Shown here one piece after another: positions 24,885 through 35,245 of a stretch of 64,000 nucleotides of DNA (within the stretch, counting starts at the first letter, position 1; every line of letters starts with the position of its first letter). Origin of the DNA: Okapia johnstoni (Eukaryota > Chordata > Mammalia > Artiodactyla > Giraffidae); the NCBI GenBank assembly GCA_024291935.2, contig CM044316.1:6130501-6194500 (forward strand). The letters are read 5' to 3'. Under the pieces are notes generated by a model that was not told the DNA's origin, made no database searches, and worked only from the letters and a program-made list of their open reading frames with translations. The translations under genes were made by a program, and so were the position numbers.

Positions 24885-25068
24885 GTATTCCTTTTTAAAG
24901 AATCCAACTTGCAGTGCAGGGAATGCAAGTTCTATCCCTGGTCGGGGAGTTAAGATCCCATATGCTGCAGGGTAACTAAGCCCATGCACCGCAAATACTG
25001 AGCCCAGGTACTCTGGAGCCTGTGTGCCACAACTTAGACCTGACACAGCCAAATAAATAAAAATTTTA
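24885..25068 (+). mobile_element. CHR-type SINE
   Basis: A sense copy: 'tctatccctggtcggggag', 'cccatatgctgcagggtaac', 'gagcctgtgtgccacaactt' and the tail 'agccaaataaataaaaattt'. Confidence 0.85.
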
Positions 25069-25069
25069 A

Positions 25070-25205
25070 AAATAATACGAGTTTCATATGATATAGTATA
25101 ATATCATATAATATAATACAGTATATAATGTAAATCAGTAATATAATTATATCAATATCAATAATATATTGATATAAATATATTAATAAGTATATATATC
25201 TTATA
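25070..25205. repeat. AT-rich low-complexity tract
   Basis: Runs of 'atataatataatac'-like sequence expanded from the A-rich tail of the adjoining CHR SINE. Confidence 0.85.
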
Positions 25206-25614
25206 AGCTTTAAAAAACTAGTATAAGAAACACTAGTTTAATAAGTGAACAATACTGAATTGCCAACAGTTTTTCTTCTACACTAACTTCAACCAAGGGG
25301 AGAAAGAGGCCTTCCCAAAGACCAGAAGCATAAGGACTTTTGAGATAGTGGTCTGCTATGAATACTGTTCCTTTGTACTAAAGACAAAGGACAGAGTTTC
25401 CAATCCAAGAGCCAAAAAAAGACCCAAGACAAGATGTAGCCATTGTTCCACAGTAAACATACTTTTTAAAGGAAGTAGGGATCCTGGGTCTAAGAGGACA
25501 ACGTGGTAGACCAGAACTCTGATTCCTTTCCAGTTCTAGATCCTGGGATAAGAGTCCTATGATTTCTCTTCTCTGAGGGAAACCACAGAAGACATGAAGC
25601 TGTGCAGAGGCCAT
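25206..25614. other. Intergenic, no feature seen
   Basis: No gene or repeat recognised. Confidence 0.5.
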
Positions 25615-25629
25615 GGGTGTGTTGGAGAG

Positions 25630-25800
25630 GACACAGCCTTGGAGTCAGACTGACTTAGTGTAAATCCAGCTCCCCTCTTGGTAGCGGGATGAGCCTGGGG
25701 AGTCAGTTTTACCTCTGCAGTCATTTTTCCTCGTCTGTAAAGTGGCGATAATAACGTCTATCTCTCAGGGCTGTTGTGAGAATCCACAGCAGAATCCACA
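25630..25800 (-). repeat. MIR SINE
   Basis: Nearly a full reverse MIR: 'ggagtcagactgacttagtg', 'cctcgtctgtaaagtgg' and 'ctctcagggctgttgtgaga'. Confidence 0.85.
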
Positions 25801-25867
25801 GGCTGTGGTGAGAATCCAGAACCTTCTAGATGCTCAAGGTAGTCAGAACAGTAGTAGTTGTTGTGTT

Positions 25868-26070
25868 TTTTATTTTTTATTACTAATTGTGGTTTGAAAA
25901 AAACATGTGACATACAATTTACCATCTCAACCACTTTCAAGTGTACAGTTCAGTAGTGTTAAGTACATCCACTTTGTTGTGCAATAGCTCTCTAGAACTT
26001 TTTCATCTTGCAAAACTGAAACTCTCTACCCATGGAACAACAGCTCCCAATTATCCCCTCCCCCCAGCCA
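25868..26070 (-). repeat. Old L1 (L1M) 3' fragment
   Basis: 'caagtgtacagttcagtagt' and 'cttgcaaaactgaaactcta'-like phrases of the reverse L1M 3' UTR. Confidence 0.7.
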
Positions 26071-26708
26071 GTAGTAGTGGGTTTTGTTATTACTGAATCA
26101 CATGGTTATTATTAAAGCTGTGGCTGCTTCGATAGTGATTGCTTTGCATTTTGCGAGTAGGGTGTATGTATCCTAGTTCTACTACCCAGGAACAGGCTGA
26201 GAGGTAACTCTGTCCATATTAAAAATAAGCTACTATATTACTCCTTATTACAGGAGTCTTGTTCTAAAAGAAGTTATATTGGGTTGAGGAAGACAGGAAG
26301 CCCAGCCCTGCCATTAACTTTCTGTATGATTCTGTGGTCTTGGGAGAGAAGAAGGCTCAAGTGTACTGAACACCCTGTACATACCAAGTCCATTATCAGC
26401 CACCATTCAGGAAAATGGCAGTCTTATCCCAAACCAAGATGGTACCATTAATCCGGAGACTTGGCCAGGGGACTTTCCACTCAAGGGGGACCAGATGCCA
26501 TGGCCCATCTGTGGCACCATAGGACTGTATCATGAGCTTGTCACCACTTCAACCATGGTTATATTTATAGCTAATGATGAGACTTTACTGGAAATAGCTT
26601 GGCATTCTTGTGTAGAAAGCTCCTGCGCTTAAACCTGGGTAGTTGGAATGCATGAGCCCTGGCGTGAGCCCTTGACTGAGACATTCCCACAGAGCAGATC
26701 ACTTCCAG

Positions 26709-26774
26709 CCCAGGAAGAATTCCAGGGATGCTCAGCCTTCCCAAGGACCAGTTCTCTTAGGACACTTGTTTGAG
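26709..26774 (+). repeat. 66-bp inverted duplication, left arm
   Basis: The reverse complement of this segment matches 28188-28253 at 65 of 66 bases by eye. It begins 'cccaggaagaattccaggga' and ends 'acacttgtttgag'. It is not recognised as part of a known repeat family. Confidence 0.93.
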
Positions 26775-26875
26775 GCCACAGAGCCATCATCCTGTCTCCC
26801 GTGTCACAATTCTCTGACCTGCAAGGCTTACTTCACCTCCTCTGCCTGGCCCTCCAGGCAAGAAATACATCTGCC

Positions 26876-27053
26876 AAGATTGAAGGCAGAAGGAGGAGGG
26901 GACAACAGAAGACAAGGTGGTTGGATGGTGTCACTGACTCACATTAGTCTGAGCAGGCTCCGGGATACAGTGAGGGACAGGGAGGCCTGGTGTGCTGCAG
27001 TCCATGCGGTTGCAAAGATTCAGACACGATTTAGTGACTGAACAACAGCAACA
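26876..27053 (+). mobile_element. BovB LINE 3' end fragment
   Basis: 'gattgaaggcagaaggagga', 'ggttggatggtgtcactgac' and 'cagacacgatttagtgactg' match the BovB 3' terminus. No coding content. Confidence 0.88.
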
Positions 27054-27122
27054 GGGGAAGAGAATATTCCCATTTTCCATTCCTCATCCCACTTTCTTGA
27101 GTTGTAAGCTTTTCCCAGTTGC

Positions 27123-27150
27123 CCCCTCTCTCTCTCTCTCTCTCTCTCAA
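27123..27150. repeat. (CT)n microsatellite
   Basis: About 13 CT units in a row. Confidence 0.95.
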
Positions 27151-27384
27151 GCACTGACTGGGCCAAGGAAGGTGGTTCATTTGATGGAGGAAGTGACAGG
27201 AACCTGATTTTCAGCTGGGAGGGTGGAAGGGGGCACTCCCTTCAGACATAGAATATGTCACCCATGACAGCATTATCTCTGTTCCCCATACCTGTGTCCT
27301 GGCTCAGGAGAAGTCCCTGCATGTGGCATTTGGGGAGATAGTTTGTCTTCCAGGGCATTTGTCACATTTACAGCGATTTTTCTC

Positions 27385-27690
27385 TATACTTTTATTTTGT
27401 ATTGAGGTATAGCTGATTACATTGTGGTAGTTTCAGGTGAACAGGGAAGGCATCCAGCCATACATATGCATAGATCCGTTCTCCCTCTAACTCCCTTCCC
27501 ATCCAAGCTGTCATATAACATTGAGCAGAGTTCCATGTGCTATAGGACCTTGTTGTTATCCATTTTAAATATAGCAGTGTGTACATGTCAATTCCAAACT
27601 TCCTAACTATCCCTTCACTAATCGTCCCCCCAGCAACCTCAAGTTCTCTAAGTCTGTGAGTCTTTTTGTTTCCCAGCAATTCTTTGTCTG
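27385..27690 (-). repeat. L1 3' region fragment, reverse
   Basis: 'tattgaggtatagctgatta', 'gcagagttccatgtgctata' and 'gttatccattttaaatatag' are hallmarks of reverse artiodactyl L1 3' sequence. Confidence 0.85.
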
Positions 27691-28187
27691 ACTGCCTCTC
27701 TCACATCCACACCAGCCCCTCTGAACCCTGTTTTGGCACATATTGTCTTGCTGACACTGTACCCCAAACCCTAGGTCACTGCCACATGTATTCCCTGAAC
27801 TAAAATTCTTTAGTAGCGTGGCTGAGCAAACAAGCAGGCATTTTCCATCAGTCATGGGCTGAGTCACCTCCCCACAAAACAGACTGAGTGTTCCCCGGGG
27901 CTTGTGTACTTTCTTGGGGGCTGCAGGGACCCTGGACAGAGGGGAGATTTTGCAAGGCATCTGAAGGGCTGGAGTCAGGGAGCTCCTCGCGTCTAGGTCT
28001 GGCCTTCACCGAGGGCCTGTGGCACCTGTGACACTGGATCTAGAAAATTCCTCCCACTTGTAGTTGGTCAAATGGCAGCAGAGCCTGTTCTCACCACATC
28101 ACCTTCCTCCTGTTACCCAAGAAGCTGGGAGGAGTCTGTTCAAGCCCTGGACACCTTTTTCTACTGTTTGTCATCTGTCACTCTCTC
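27691..28187. other. Intergenic, no feature seen
   Basis: No gene or repeat recognised. Confidence 0.5.
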
Positions 28188-28253
28188 CTCAAACAAGTGT
28201 CCTAAGAGAACTGGTCCTCGGGAAGGCTGAGCATCCCTGGAATTCTTCCTGGG
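28188..28253 (-). repeat. 66-bp inverted duplication, right arm
   Basis: Inverted partner of 26709-26774, with one mismatch (cctcgg here, ccttgg in the other arm when reversed). A truncated BovA lies 8 bases beyond it. Confidence 0.93.
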
Positions 28254-28261
28254 AGCCTTGG

Positions 28262-28326
28262 TGTGCATGCGTGCTAAGTTGCTTCAGTCATGTCTGACTT
28301 TCTACAACCCCATGGACTGTAGCCAT
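28262..28326 (-). mobile_element. BovA SINE tail fragment
   Basis: 'catgcgtgctaagttgcttc' to 'cccatggactgtagcca': only the 3' part of a reverse BovA. Confidence 0.88.
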
Positions 28327-28524
28327 TAGCCAATTCTACAATGAATTAGAATTCTATGTAGAATTACCTAATGAAAATAGAAAAGAGGGTTTGAATTTTC
28401 ATCCTTTCTGTGTGTCTGTTGCTAATACTGTTAGCAAAGGAGATGCAAAATTACTGTTTGTGAGACCAAGAGGCTACAGGTCAGTTCCATGTTGTTACTC
28501 TGGTTTCCCTACCTGTTTGCTTAT

Positions 28525-29000
28525 GTATTAAATTGTGGTAAAATACACATAACATAAAATTCACCATCTTAGCCAATTTCAAATGTACAATTTAGTGGCA
28601 TTAAATGCCTTCACATTGTTGTTCAACCATTGCCACAATTTTTTCATCTTCCCCAGCTGAAACTCTGTCCCCGTTGAACACTAACTTCCCACACCCCTCC
28701 CTCAGCCCCTGGCACCCACTCTTCTCCTTTCTGGTGGTGACTCCTCTAGGGACCTCATATAAACGGAATCGGGCAGTATTTGTCCTTCTGTGATTGGCTT
28801 ATCCTGCTCAACAGAATGTCCTCAAGGTTCATCCATGTCGTGGTGTGTGTCAGAATGTCCTTCTTTTTAAGGCTGAATAATATTCCATACGTTCTATACG
28901 ATGTATGTACATTGTGCACACTGTTTGCCCTGGTGTGTATGTACCATATTTTGTTATCTGTGCGTACCTTGATGAAATTTTATTTTACATTTTATTTTAT
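28525..29000 (-). repeat. Old L1 (L1M) 3' region
   Basis: 'caatttagtggcattaaatg', 'cttctcctttctggtggtga' and 'ctgaataatattccatacg' follow the reverse L1M 3' order. Confidence 0.8.
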
Positions 29001-29490
29001 TTTACATTTCCATTCATGAAAAGAATTTCATTCAAAACAGCAACACTTTACAATTGAAGTTTCTATTCCCAATTATTTCTTTTTAAAAATTGTTTTGTTT
29101 TTATCGAGGTGAGATCCACATAAAGTAAAATTAATGCTTTAAAATGTATAATTTAGTGGCATTTAGTATGTTCACCATGCTGTGAACCAGCCACCACTTC
29201 TAGTTCCAGAACATTTCTATCATCCCCCACAAGAAAACCTGTCTCCATTAGCAGTCACTCCCCGCTTACCCTCCCCAGCCCCTGACAACCACTAATCTAC
29301 TTTCCGACTCCGTGGATTCACCTGGTCTGAACATTTCGGATACATGGGATCGTGTATTAGGTGGCCTTTCTTTTCTGGCTTCTCTCTCTCAGCCTGATGT
29401 CTTTGAGTTTCATCCATGTTGGAGCATGTGTCTGTTCTTCCTTTTCATGGCTGAGTAATATTCCATTTTGTGGATGGGCCACATTTTGTT

Positions 29491-29856
29491 CTTTTTTTTA
29501 AAAAATTTCTTGGCTGAACTATGTGGCGTGAGGGATCTTGGTTCCCCAATCAGGGATTAAACCCATGCCCCTTGCATTGAAAACACAAAGTCTTAACCAC
29601 TGGACCACCACTGGTTTAGTCACTAAGTCATCTCTGACTCTTGGGATCCCATGGACTGTAGTCCACCAGGCTCCTCTGTCCATGGAGTTTCCCAGGCAAG
29701 ACTACTGGAGTGGGTTGCCATTTCCTTCTCAGGCTTCCTTCCTTCCTGGCTCAGGGGATCTTCCTGAGCCAGAAATTGGCTGCGTCTCCTACACTGAAGG
29801 CAGATTCTTTGCTGCTGAGCCATCAGGGAAGCCCAGGGGCCACCAGGGAAGTTCCC
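29491..29856 (-). mobile_element. CHR-type SINE carrying a Bov-tA
   Basis: A reverse CHR ('ttcttggctgaactatgtgg' to 'cttaaccactggaccacca') whose last bases ('ccaccagggaagttcc') reappear after the Bov-tA at 29613-29836. Confidence 0.82.
29613..29836 (-). mobile_element. Bov-tA SINE nested in a CHR SINE
   Basis: Reverse Bov-tA from 'gtcactaagtcatctctgac' to 'gagccatcagggaagccca'. Confidence 0.9.
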
Positions 29857-29929
29857 TATTTATTCATTATTTGATGGCCACTCGGCTTCCTCCTACTTTT
29901 TGGCTATTATGAATGCTGCTGCAATGGTG

Positions 29930-30040
29930 GAGTAGGTTGCCATGCCCTCCTCCAGGGGATCTTCCCAACCCAGGGATCGAACCTGGGTCTTCTGCATTGC
30001 AAGTGGGTTCTTTACCATCTGAGCCATCAGGGAAGCCCAT
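29930..30040 (-). mobile_element. Bov-tA SINE, truncated
   Basis: Only the head and part of the body remain: 'gtaggttgccatgccctcct' to 'gagccatcagggaagccca'. Confidence 0.88.
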
Positions 30041-30414
30041 GAACATCCCAGCTGTTTCTTAAACAGACAAGCCAACAATAGCAACAACAGTAATGAAAAT
30101 AATTGCCGAAACTTTTCTTCCAGGCAAAAATCTTGCAGGAGCCCCTCCCACTCAAAAAGACATCCTTGAGATACAGGCTTACACTGGAGTGCCAGGTCAC
30201 CCAAACTGATGCTATCCCTGTGCATTTCCATTGGCCTCCTGACTTACTCATGCAGAAGACAGCTCGGAGGCTTACAGTCGTCAATGGTATCAGGTCTGTC
30301 CCAAGACACGGCAGTCCCCTCACTTCCAGTTCCACCTCCCAGGGGCCAGCAGGATTAAGCAGAAAGAGATGGCTTGTTACTTTGAAGTCCCACTGTGTGT
30401 GTGTCTCTCTCTTT
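30041..30414. other. Intergenic, no feature seen
   Basis: No gene or repeat recognised. Confidence 0.5.
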
Positions 30415-30540
30415 TTCTCTTTTTTGTTTTGGTTGCACCATACATCTTGCAGAATCTTAGTTCTCTGACCAGGGATTGAACTGGGGCCCTCAGCAGTGAA
30501 AATGCAGAATCCTAACCACTGGACCACCAGAGATTTCCCT
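30415..30540 (-). mobile_element. CHR-type SINE
   Basis: 'ttggttgcaccatacatctt', 'gaccagggattgaactgggg' and 'taaccactggaccaccagag' in reverse orientation. Confidence 0.87.
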
Positions 30541-30556
30541 GCCTCTCTCTTAATAA

Positions 30557-30775
30557 TCAGGGCTTCCCTTGTGGCATAGACGGCAAACAATCTGCTTGCA
30601 AAGTAGATTGAACTCAGGTTCAATCCCTGGGTCAGGAAGATCCCTGGAGAGGGACTGGCTATCCACTCCAGTATTCTTGCCTGGAGAATTCCATGGGCAG
30701 AGGAGCCTGGAGGGCTTCAGTCCATGGGGTCGCAAAGAGTCGGACTTGGCTGAGAGACTAACAGTTTCACTTTTC
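30557..30775 (+). mobile_element. Bov-tA SINE
   Basis: A sense copy: 'cagggcttcccttgtggcat' to 'tcggacttggctgagagact'. Confidence 0.93.
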
Positions 30776-30784
30776 ACTTAATAA

Positions 30785-30875
30785 CGAGCTCCTCATTGAG
30801 CACCTACTGTGTGCCAGGCGTAGCACAGACCCCAGCCATTGGACAGCAGCCACCAAGACACATGCTAAGGTCCCT
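30785..30875 (+). repeat. MIR fragment
   Basis: 'attgagcacctactgtgtgc' followed by caggcg is the MIR-type core motif. Confidence 0.75.
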
Positions 30876-32849
30876 CTTTTGACAGTGGAGGAGAGGGGGT
30901 TCCTGGGAGTCACAGATTGACCATAGTGAACCCAGGAGCTCAGCTCACACCTGGCCAATGTCCACAAGCCCCTGCCTGGCTGCTGGGGCTGCCCCTTTGA
31001 GTCATCAGGGGCTCAGATTTTGGCAGGCAGGGCCAAGCCGGCCACAGGCTCCTGCGATGAACAGCACAGATGCAGGCAGAGGGTTGGTGGGAACCAGCCG
31101 TGCTTGATGGAACAAGCGCCAGCTTCTGAGATGAGAAACCCTTCCTTTGACAAACCTCGGGGTGACTCAAAACGAACTGACGAGCTCCCAGTGAGCTGGC
31201 CTAAGTCACCCCGGGGTGCGCTGAGGAAATGAGACATCAGGATGTATTTGAGGTTTGGGGTTCAACGGAAACACACTGGAAATGTGGAGAATTCTGCTCC
31301 CGAGAGCTGGAATTGGTGCCTCTGGGCGTATTTTAAAGCCAAGTGAAAAATGGGGCTGGCTGGACTCCTGATACTGGTTTCTCTCCTTGCTTTGAAATGT
31401 CATAGAACCCCCGAGGCCACAGACAGCGAGGGGTAAGGAGTGTGTCGTTCGATCTTGGGACAGTCCCCAAAAGGCCAACTCGGGGTCAAGGTTGAAATCG
31501 GGGGTGATGGTGGTGGAGGGCAATCAGGATGTACTGGAGAAGGCCAGACGGCAACCTCACGAACAGCGAACAGCATCTGGCACTCAGCGGGCGCAGAACT
31601 ATTTCCTGAATGACTGTGACAGTTTATAGCCGCACGTCTCAAGTATGGCTGAGCCAGTCCCCAGAGCGCGGCACAGATGTCAACTTCTGGGCCCTGCCTG
31701 AGCCCCCCTAGATGAGATTCAACTTCTCCTGGAGGAATGGAGGGGGAGGAAACAGCGGAGGCTGAGCTCCCACAGTGTGGGGCAAGGAACCTGACTTTGA
31801 TTTACTTTTCTGACCAGCCCGGATGGAAGCTCTCACTCCCAGAGACTGAGCAGCTGCTTGGGGCCATGGCCAGAAGACCAGCGTCAGAGCTGGGGTGACC
31901 TGGGCCACCAGACTCTGAGTCCTGTCTACACTGCCTGCTGCACACAACCCCGAATTAGCATTAGCACAGACTCCTGGAGTCAATCAGAAATCCTATCACC
32001 CCAGGAAGGCCTGAATTTGGGGTTTGGTTGCACATGAGGACCTGGGAACACAAGTGCTAGGCCCACTCATGGGTACTGACTCCGCAACTGCCCCCCCCCC
32101 CACGTAGGTAGCACCCCTCACTCCTGGCTGCTCAGGCCTCACTGGATGAGGGTGCCAGGTAGCCATGCAGGTATCTCCACCCCAGTGAGGCCAGGCCTGC
32201 ATGGTGGGAAGAAGAGGTTTTGCTGGGGGAATTGGGGCAGACTTCCTGGAGGAGGTGATGCTTGAGCTAGGCCTTGAAGGATGGACTAAAGTTTCCCATG
32301 GATGCATGGAAAGGGCTTTTGGGCATAAGGAACAGTCTCTGCAATGATGTGGGGTTGGAGAGGAGCCAGGGTGAGTTGGAGTGGTGGGGAGACAGAGATT
32401 AAGTTGAAAGGTGAACGGTGACATGGAAGAAGCAGAGGTTCAGAGGAGAGAGACTGCTGACCATTAAAGACTGGAATGCAGAGTGTTTTCAGCATGTTCT
32501 CAACAAGCAAGGGAGAAGCATGTCTGGACGGCTGAGGGATACTCTCAGAAGCAACCCCCATGTGAACCCCACTGGAGCAACGAGGAGCTGCTCTTGGGGA
32601 TTTGGGGGTCACTCATGTGCATCAGGACAGGCTCCCATTCTGTAAGCCACAACCCCTTGGGAACCACAAGAAATCCCCTGGGGACACCAGAGACTTCACA
32701 GATCCCACCCCCCCAGATCTGCAGATGAGCCCTGGATCCACACAGGCCCCCAAGCAAAGTCGATGCGCCTCCTGCCTCCCCCCAGCCTTGGAGTTCAGGC
32801 CCCTGCAACAAATCTCCCGCCTCTGGGATTTGCTGGCTCTGTCTTGAAG
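30876..32849. other. Intergenic DNA with old repeat remnants
   Basis: Mostly single-copy, no gene recognised. The part near 32,240-32,320 ('acttcctggaggaggtgatg', 'gagctaggccttgaaggatg') resembles an old dispersed repeat also glimpsed at 36.3 and 36.9 kb. A C-run lies at about 32,091-32,101. Confidence 0.55.
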
Positions 32850-33085
32850 CAGGTCTCTCTGTACTACTGTTACTTCATTTCCACGTAGTTCCAAGGGTGC
32901 CAACTTTCTCGTGTTTGGGGTTTCTAATTTCATTCCACTGTGGTCAGAGAACATACTTGGTATTATCTCAAGCCTCTTCAATTTGTTGAGGTTGGTTGGT
33001 GGCCCATCCTGGGGAATGTTCGTGTGTATTCTGCTGCCTTTGGGTGGAGTGTTCTAGACACGTCTGTTCATTCTTGTTGGTTTCC
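32850..33085 (-). repeat. L1 ORF2-region fragment, reverse
   Basis: 'ttccactgtggtcagagaac', 'gtattctgctgcctttgggt' and 'ggagtgttctagacacgtct' match reverse L1 ORF2-terminal sequence. Confidence 0.75.
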
Positions 33086-33291
33086 ATGCCTGCATGTTCA
33101 GTCGTGTCTGACTCTGCAACCCCCTGGACTGTAGCCTCCAGACTCCTTTGTTCATAGCATTTCCCAGGCAAGAATACTGGAGTGGGTTGCCATTTCCTCC
33201 CCCAGGGGATCTTCCTGACCCAGGGATCGAACCCACATCTCCTGCATTGCAGGCGGATTCTTTACCACTGGGCCATCAGGAAAGCCCAATT
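33086..33291 (-). mobile_element. Bov-tA SINE
   Basis: A reverse copy from 'catgttcagtcgtgtctgac' to 'gggccatcaggaaagccca'. Confidence 0.92.
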
Positions 33292-34100
33292 GGTTTCCAG
33301 ACTCCCTCTACTGAAAAAAAAAAAAAAAACAGTGGTAGAGGGGAGAGAAGAATAGAAAGGCTTGTCAATAACATGTTCTGTTCATGTTGATCTAGGTTAA
33401 AACAGAGCAGGTCCTGGGAAGCAAGGGCCATTGGCAGGCAATCAGCCTGTGTGTCTAGCTCTTGTGACTCAGGGCGGCCAAGGGACCCAAGAGGTCTGGC
33501 TGGCCAATCCCACTGAGTGGCCTCTGCTGCTTCGGAGTGAAGGCAGATGATGTTGGCCTAGCTCAGGCCCTGGCCTGGTGGAGGGTCTCGCAGTCTGGCC
33601 TCCAGGCGTCTGTGTGCCTTCTCAAGAAGGCTGTCCTGGGCCTTCTGCGCCAGTAGGGTTGGGTACTGGCTGCACACAGAGCATCTTGTAGGCTGAGCGG
33701 GTGGGCGGGCGTGCCGGGTGTGAGTGGCACCTCGACCGCAGGCCTGTCCAGCTCCCTGGGAGCCTCAGCCTCTCTGCACAGCCTGTGCTGCTGCGAAAAC
33801 CCAATTTCCGGACGACCCCAAAGCCAGGCCACTGGCAGCGCTCCCCTCCCCTCTGCTGTTGCCCCCATTTTACAGAGGAGGAAACCGAGGCGCAGAGTGT
33901 GGCTGGCTGGAGCTGACGGTGGTGAGCTGGTGTCGATGCGAGATGGGAACCCTGAGCGATTTGCAGCTGGGCCTGGGCGAGCTGCTCAGAAAAGAAAAAC
34001 ACATCTGAGTTTCTGAGAGGCGGTGAATAAAGCTTTCAAAAGAAAACAAGAGATCCAGGATTCCATTTCTGGGCCGATCGCCAAAGAACTGAAAGCTGGG
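33292..34100. other. Intergenic DNA with a MIR core
   Basis: An A-run lies at about 33,314-33,331. A sense MIR core occurs at about 33,868-33,905 ('attttacagaggaggaaacc' then gaggc). The GC-rich open frames at 33.6-34.0 kb have no recognisable domain. Confidence 0.55.
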
Positions 34101-34109
34101 TCTCAAAGA

Positions 34110-34560
34110 CACATGTGCCCATCCACTTTCATGGCAGCTTTACCCACAGCGGTCAAAACGAGAGAGCAGCCCAAGTGTTCATCAATGGATGAATAAACAA
34201 ATGTGGGCTATCCACATGAAGGAATATTACTCAGCCTTAAACAGGAAAGAAATTCTGAAATATATGACAGCATGGATAAACCTTGAGGACATGATGCTGA
34301 GTGAAATAGGCCAGCCACAAAAGAACATATACATGACTCCACTCACATGAGGCCCATAAAGTAGTCAGATTCATAGAGATAGAAGGTAGAGTGAAGGGTG
34401 CCAGGGCCTGGGGTCGGAGCTGGGGAGTTTGTGTTGAATGGGGCCAGAGTTTCAGTTGGAAAAGATGAAAAATTTCTGGAGATGGATGGTGATAATGGCT
34501 GCACAATGGTGTGAGTGTACTTAATGCCACAGAACCATATGTACACTTAATACTGGTTAA
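34110..34560 (+). repeat. Old L1 (L1M) 3' region
   Basis: Sense L1M: 'agtgttcatcaatggatgaa', 'gaatattactcagccttaaa' and 'gctgagtgaaataggccagc'. Confidence 0.85.
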
Positions 34561-34571
34561 AATGTTTGACT

Positions 34572-34695
34572 TTGGGACTTCCCTGGTGGTCCAGTGGTTA
34601 AGACTTTGCCCTCCAATGCACGGGGGGCAGGTTTGATCCCTAGATGGAGAGCTAAGATCCTACCTGCCATGCAGCCATAAAACCAAAACATAAAA
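34572..34695 (+). mobile_element. CHR-type SINE
   Basis: 'gggacttccctggtggtcca', 'ggtttgatccctagatggag' and an A-rich end. Confidence 0.88.
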
Positions 34696-34711
34696 TGGGA
34701 GTGATATTGTA

Positions 34712-34776
34712 ACAGGGCTTGCATCGTGGCTCAGATGGTAAAGAATCTGCCTGCAATGAAGGAGACGCAGGTTTGA
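34712..34776 (+). mobile_element. Bov-tA head joined to a (CA)n
   Basis: Only the tRNA-derived head ('gtggctcagatggtaaagaa' to 'gacgcaggtttgag') remains. It runs straight into 'agtgagcaca', the end of the element, and the CA repeat, so the body is deleted. Confidence 0.85.
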
Positions 34777-34781
34777 GAGTG

Positions 34782-34783
<2 letters not shown>

Positions 34784-34822
<39 letters not shown>
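34784..34822. repeat. (CA)n microsatellite
   Basis: About 19 uninterrupted CA units; a likely length polymorphism. Confidence 0.97.
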
Positions 34823-34824
<2 letters not shown>

Positions 34825-34904
34825 CTGTAACAAATTCAGTAAAGACTTTAAACATGGTCCACATTAAAAAAAGTCTTTAAAAAAGGGTTAGTTTTGTTTT
34901 ATGT

Positions 34905-35245
34905 ATTTTTGTTGTTGTTGTTCAGTTGCTTAGTTGTGTTCAACTCTTTGTGACCCCATGGACTCCTGTCCTTCACCATCTCCTGGAGCTTGCTCAAAAT
35001 CATGTTCATTGAATCGGTGATGCCATCCAACCATCTCATCCTCTGTTACCCCCTTCTCCTCCTGCCCTCAATCTTTCCTAGCATCATGGTCTTTTCCAAT
35101 GAGTCGGCTCTTCACATCAGGTGGTACTTCAGCTTCAGCATCAGTTGAATCAATATTCCTTCCAAGGAATATTTAGGCTTGATTTCCTTTAGGATTGACC
35201 AGTTTGATCTCCTTGCTGTCCAGGGGACTTTCAAGAGTCTTGTAT
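34905..35245 (-). mobile_element. BovB LINE 3' fragment, reverse
   Basis: 'tcagttgcttagttgtgttc', 'tcatcctctgttaccccctt' and 'gtctgctcttcacatcagg'-type phrases of reverse BovB. It stops at 'aagagtcttgtattttatga'. Confidence 0.92.

Larger units (their letters stand above)
29085..29930 (-). repeat. Old L1 (L1M) 3' region, interrupted
   Basis: The L1M sequence ('gtataatttagtggcattta' to 'ggctgagtaatattccattt') stops near 29,490. It resumes near 29,857 ('tttggctattatgaatgctg'), split by a CHR SINE that itself contains a Bov-tA. Confidence 0.8.

Noticed and set aside
34784..34822. CA tract as a Z-DNA regulatory element
   Set aside because: It lies in intergenic repeat debris far from either promoter. 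Microsatellite expansion explains it.
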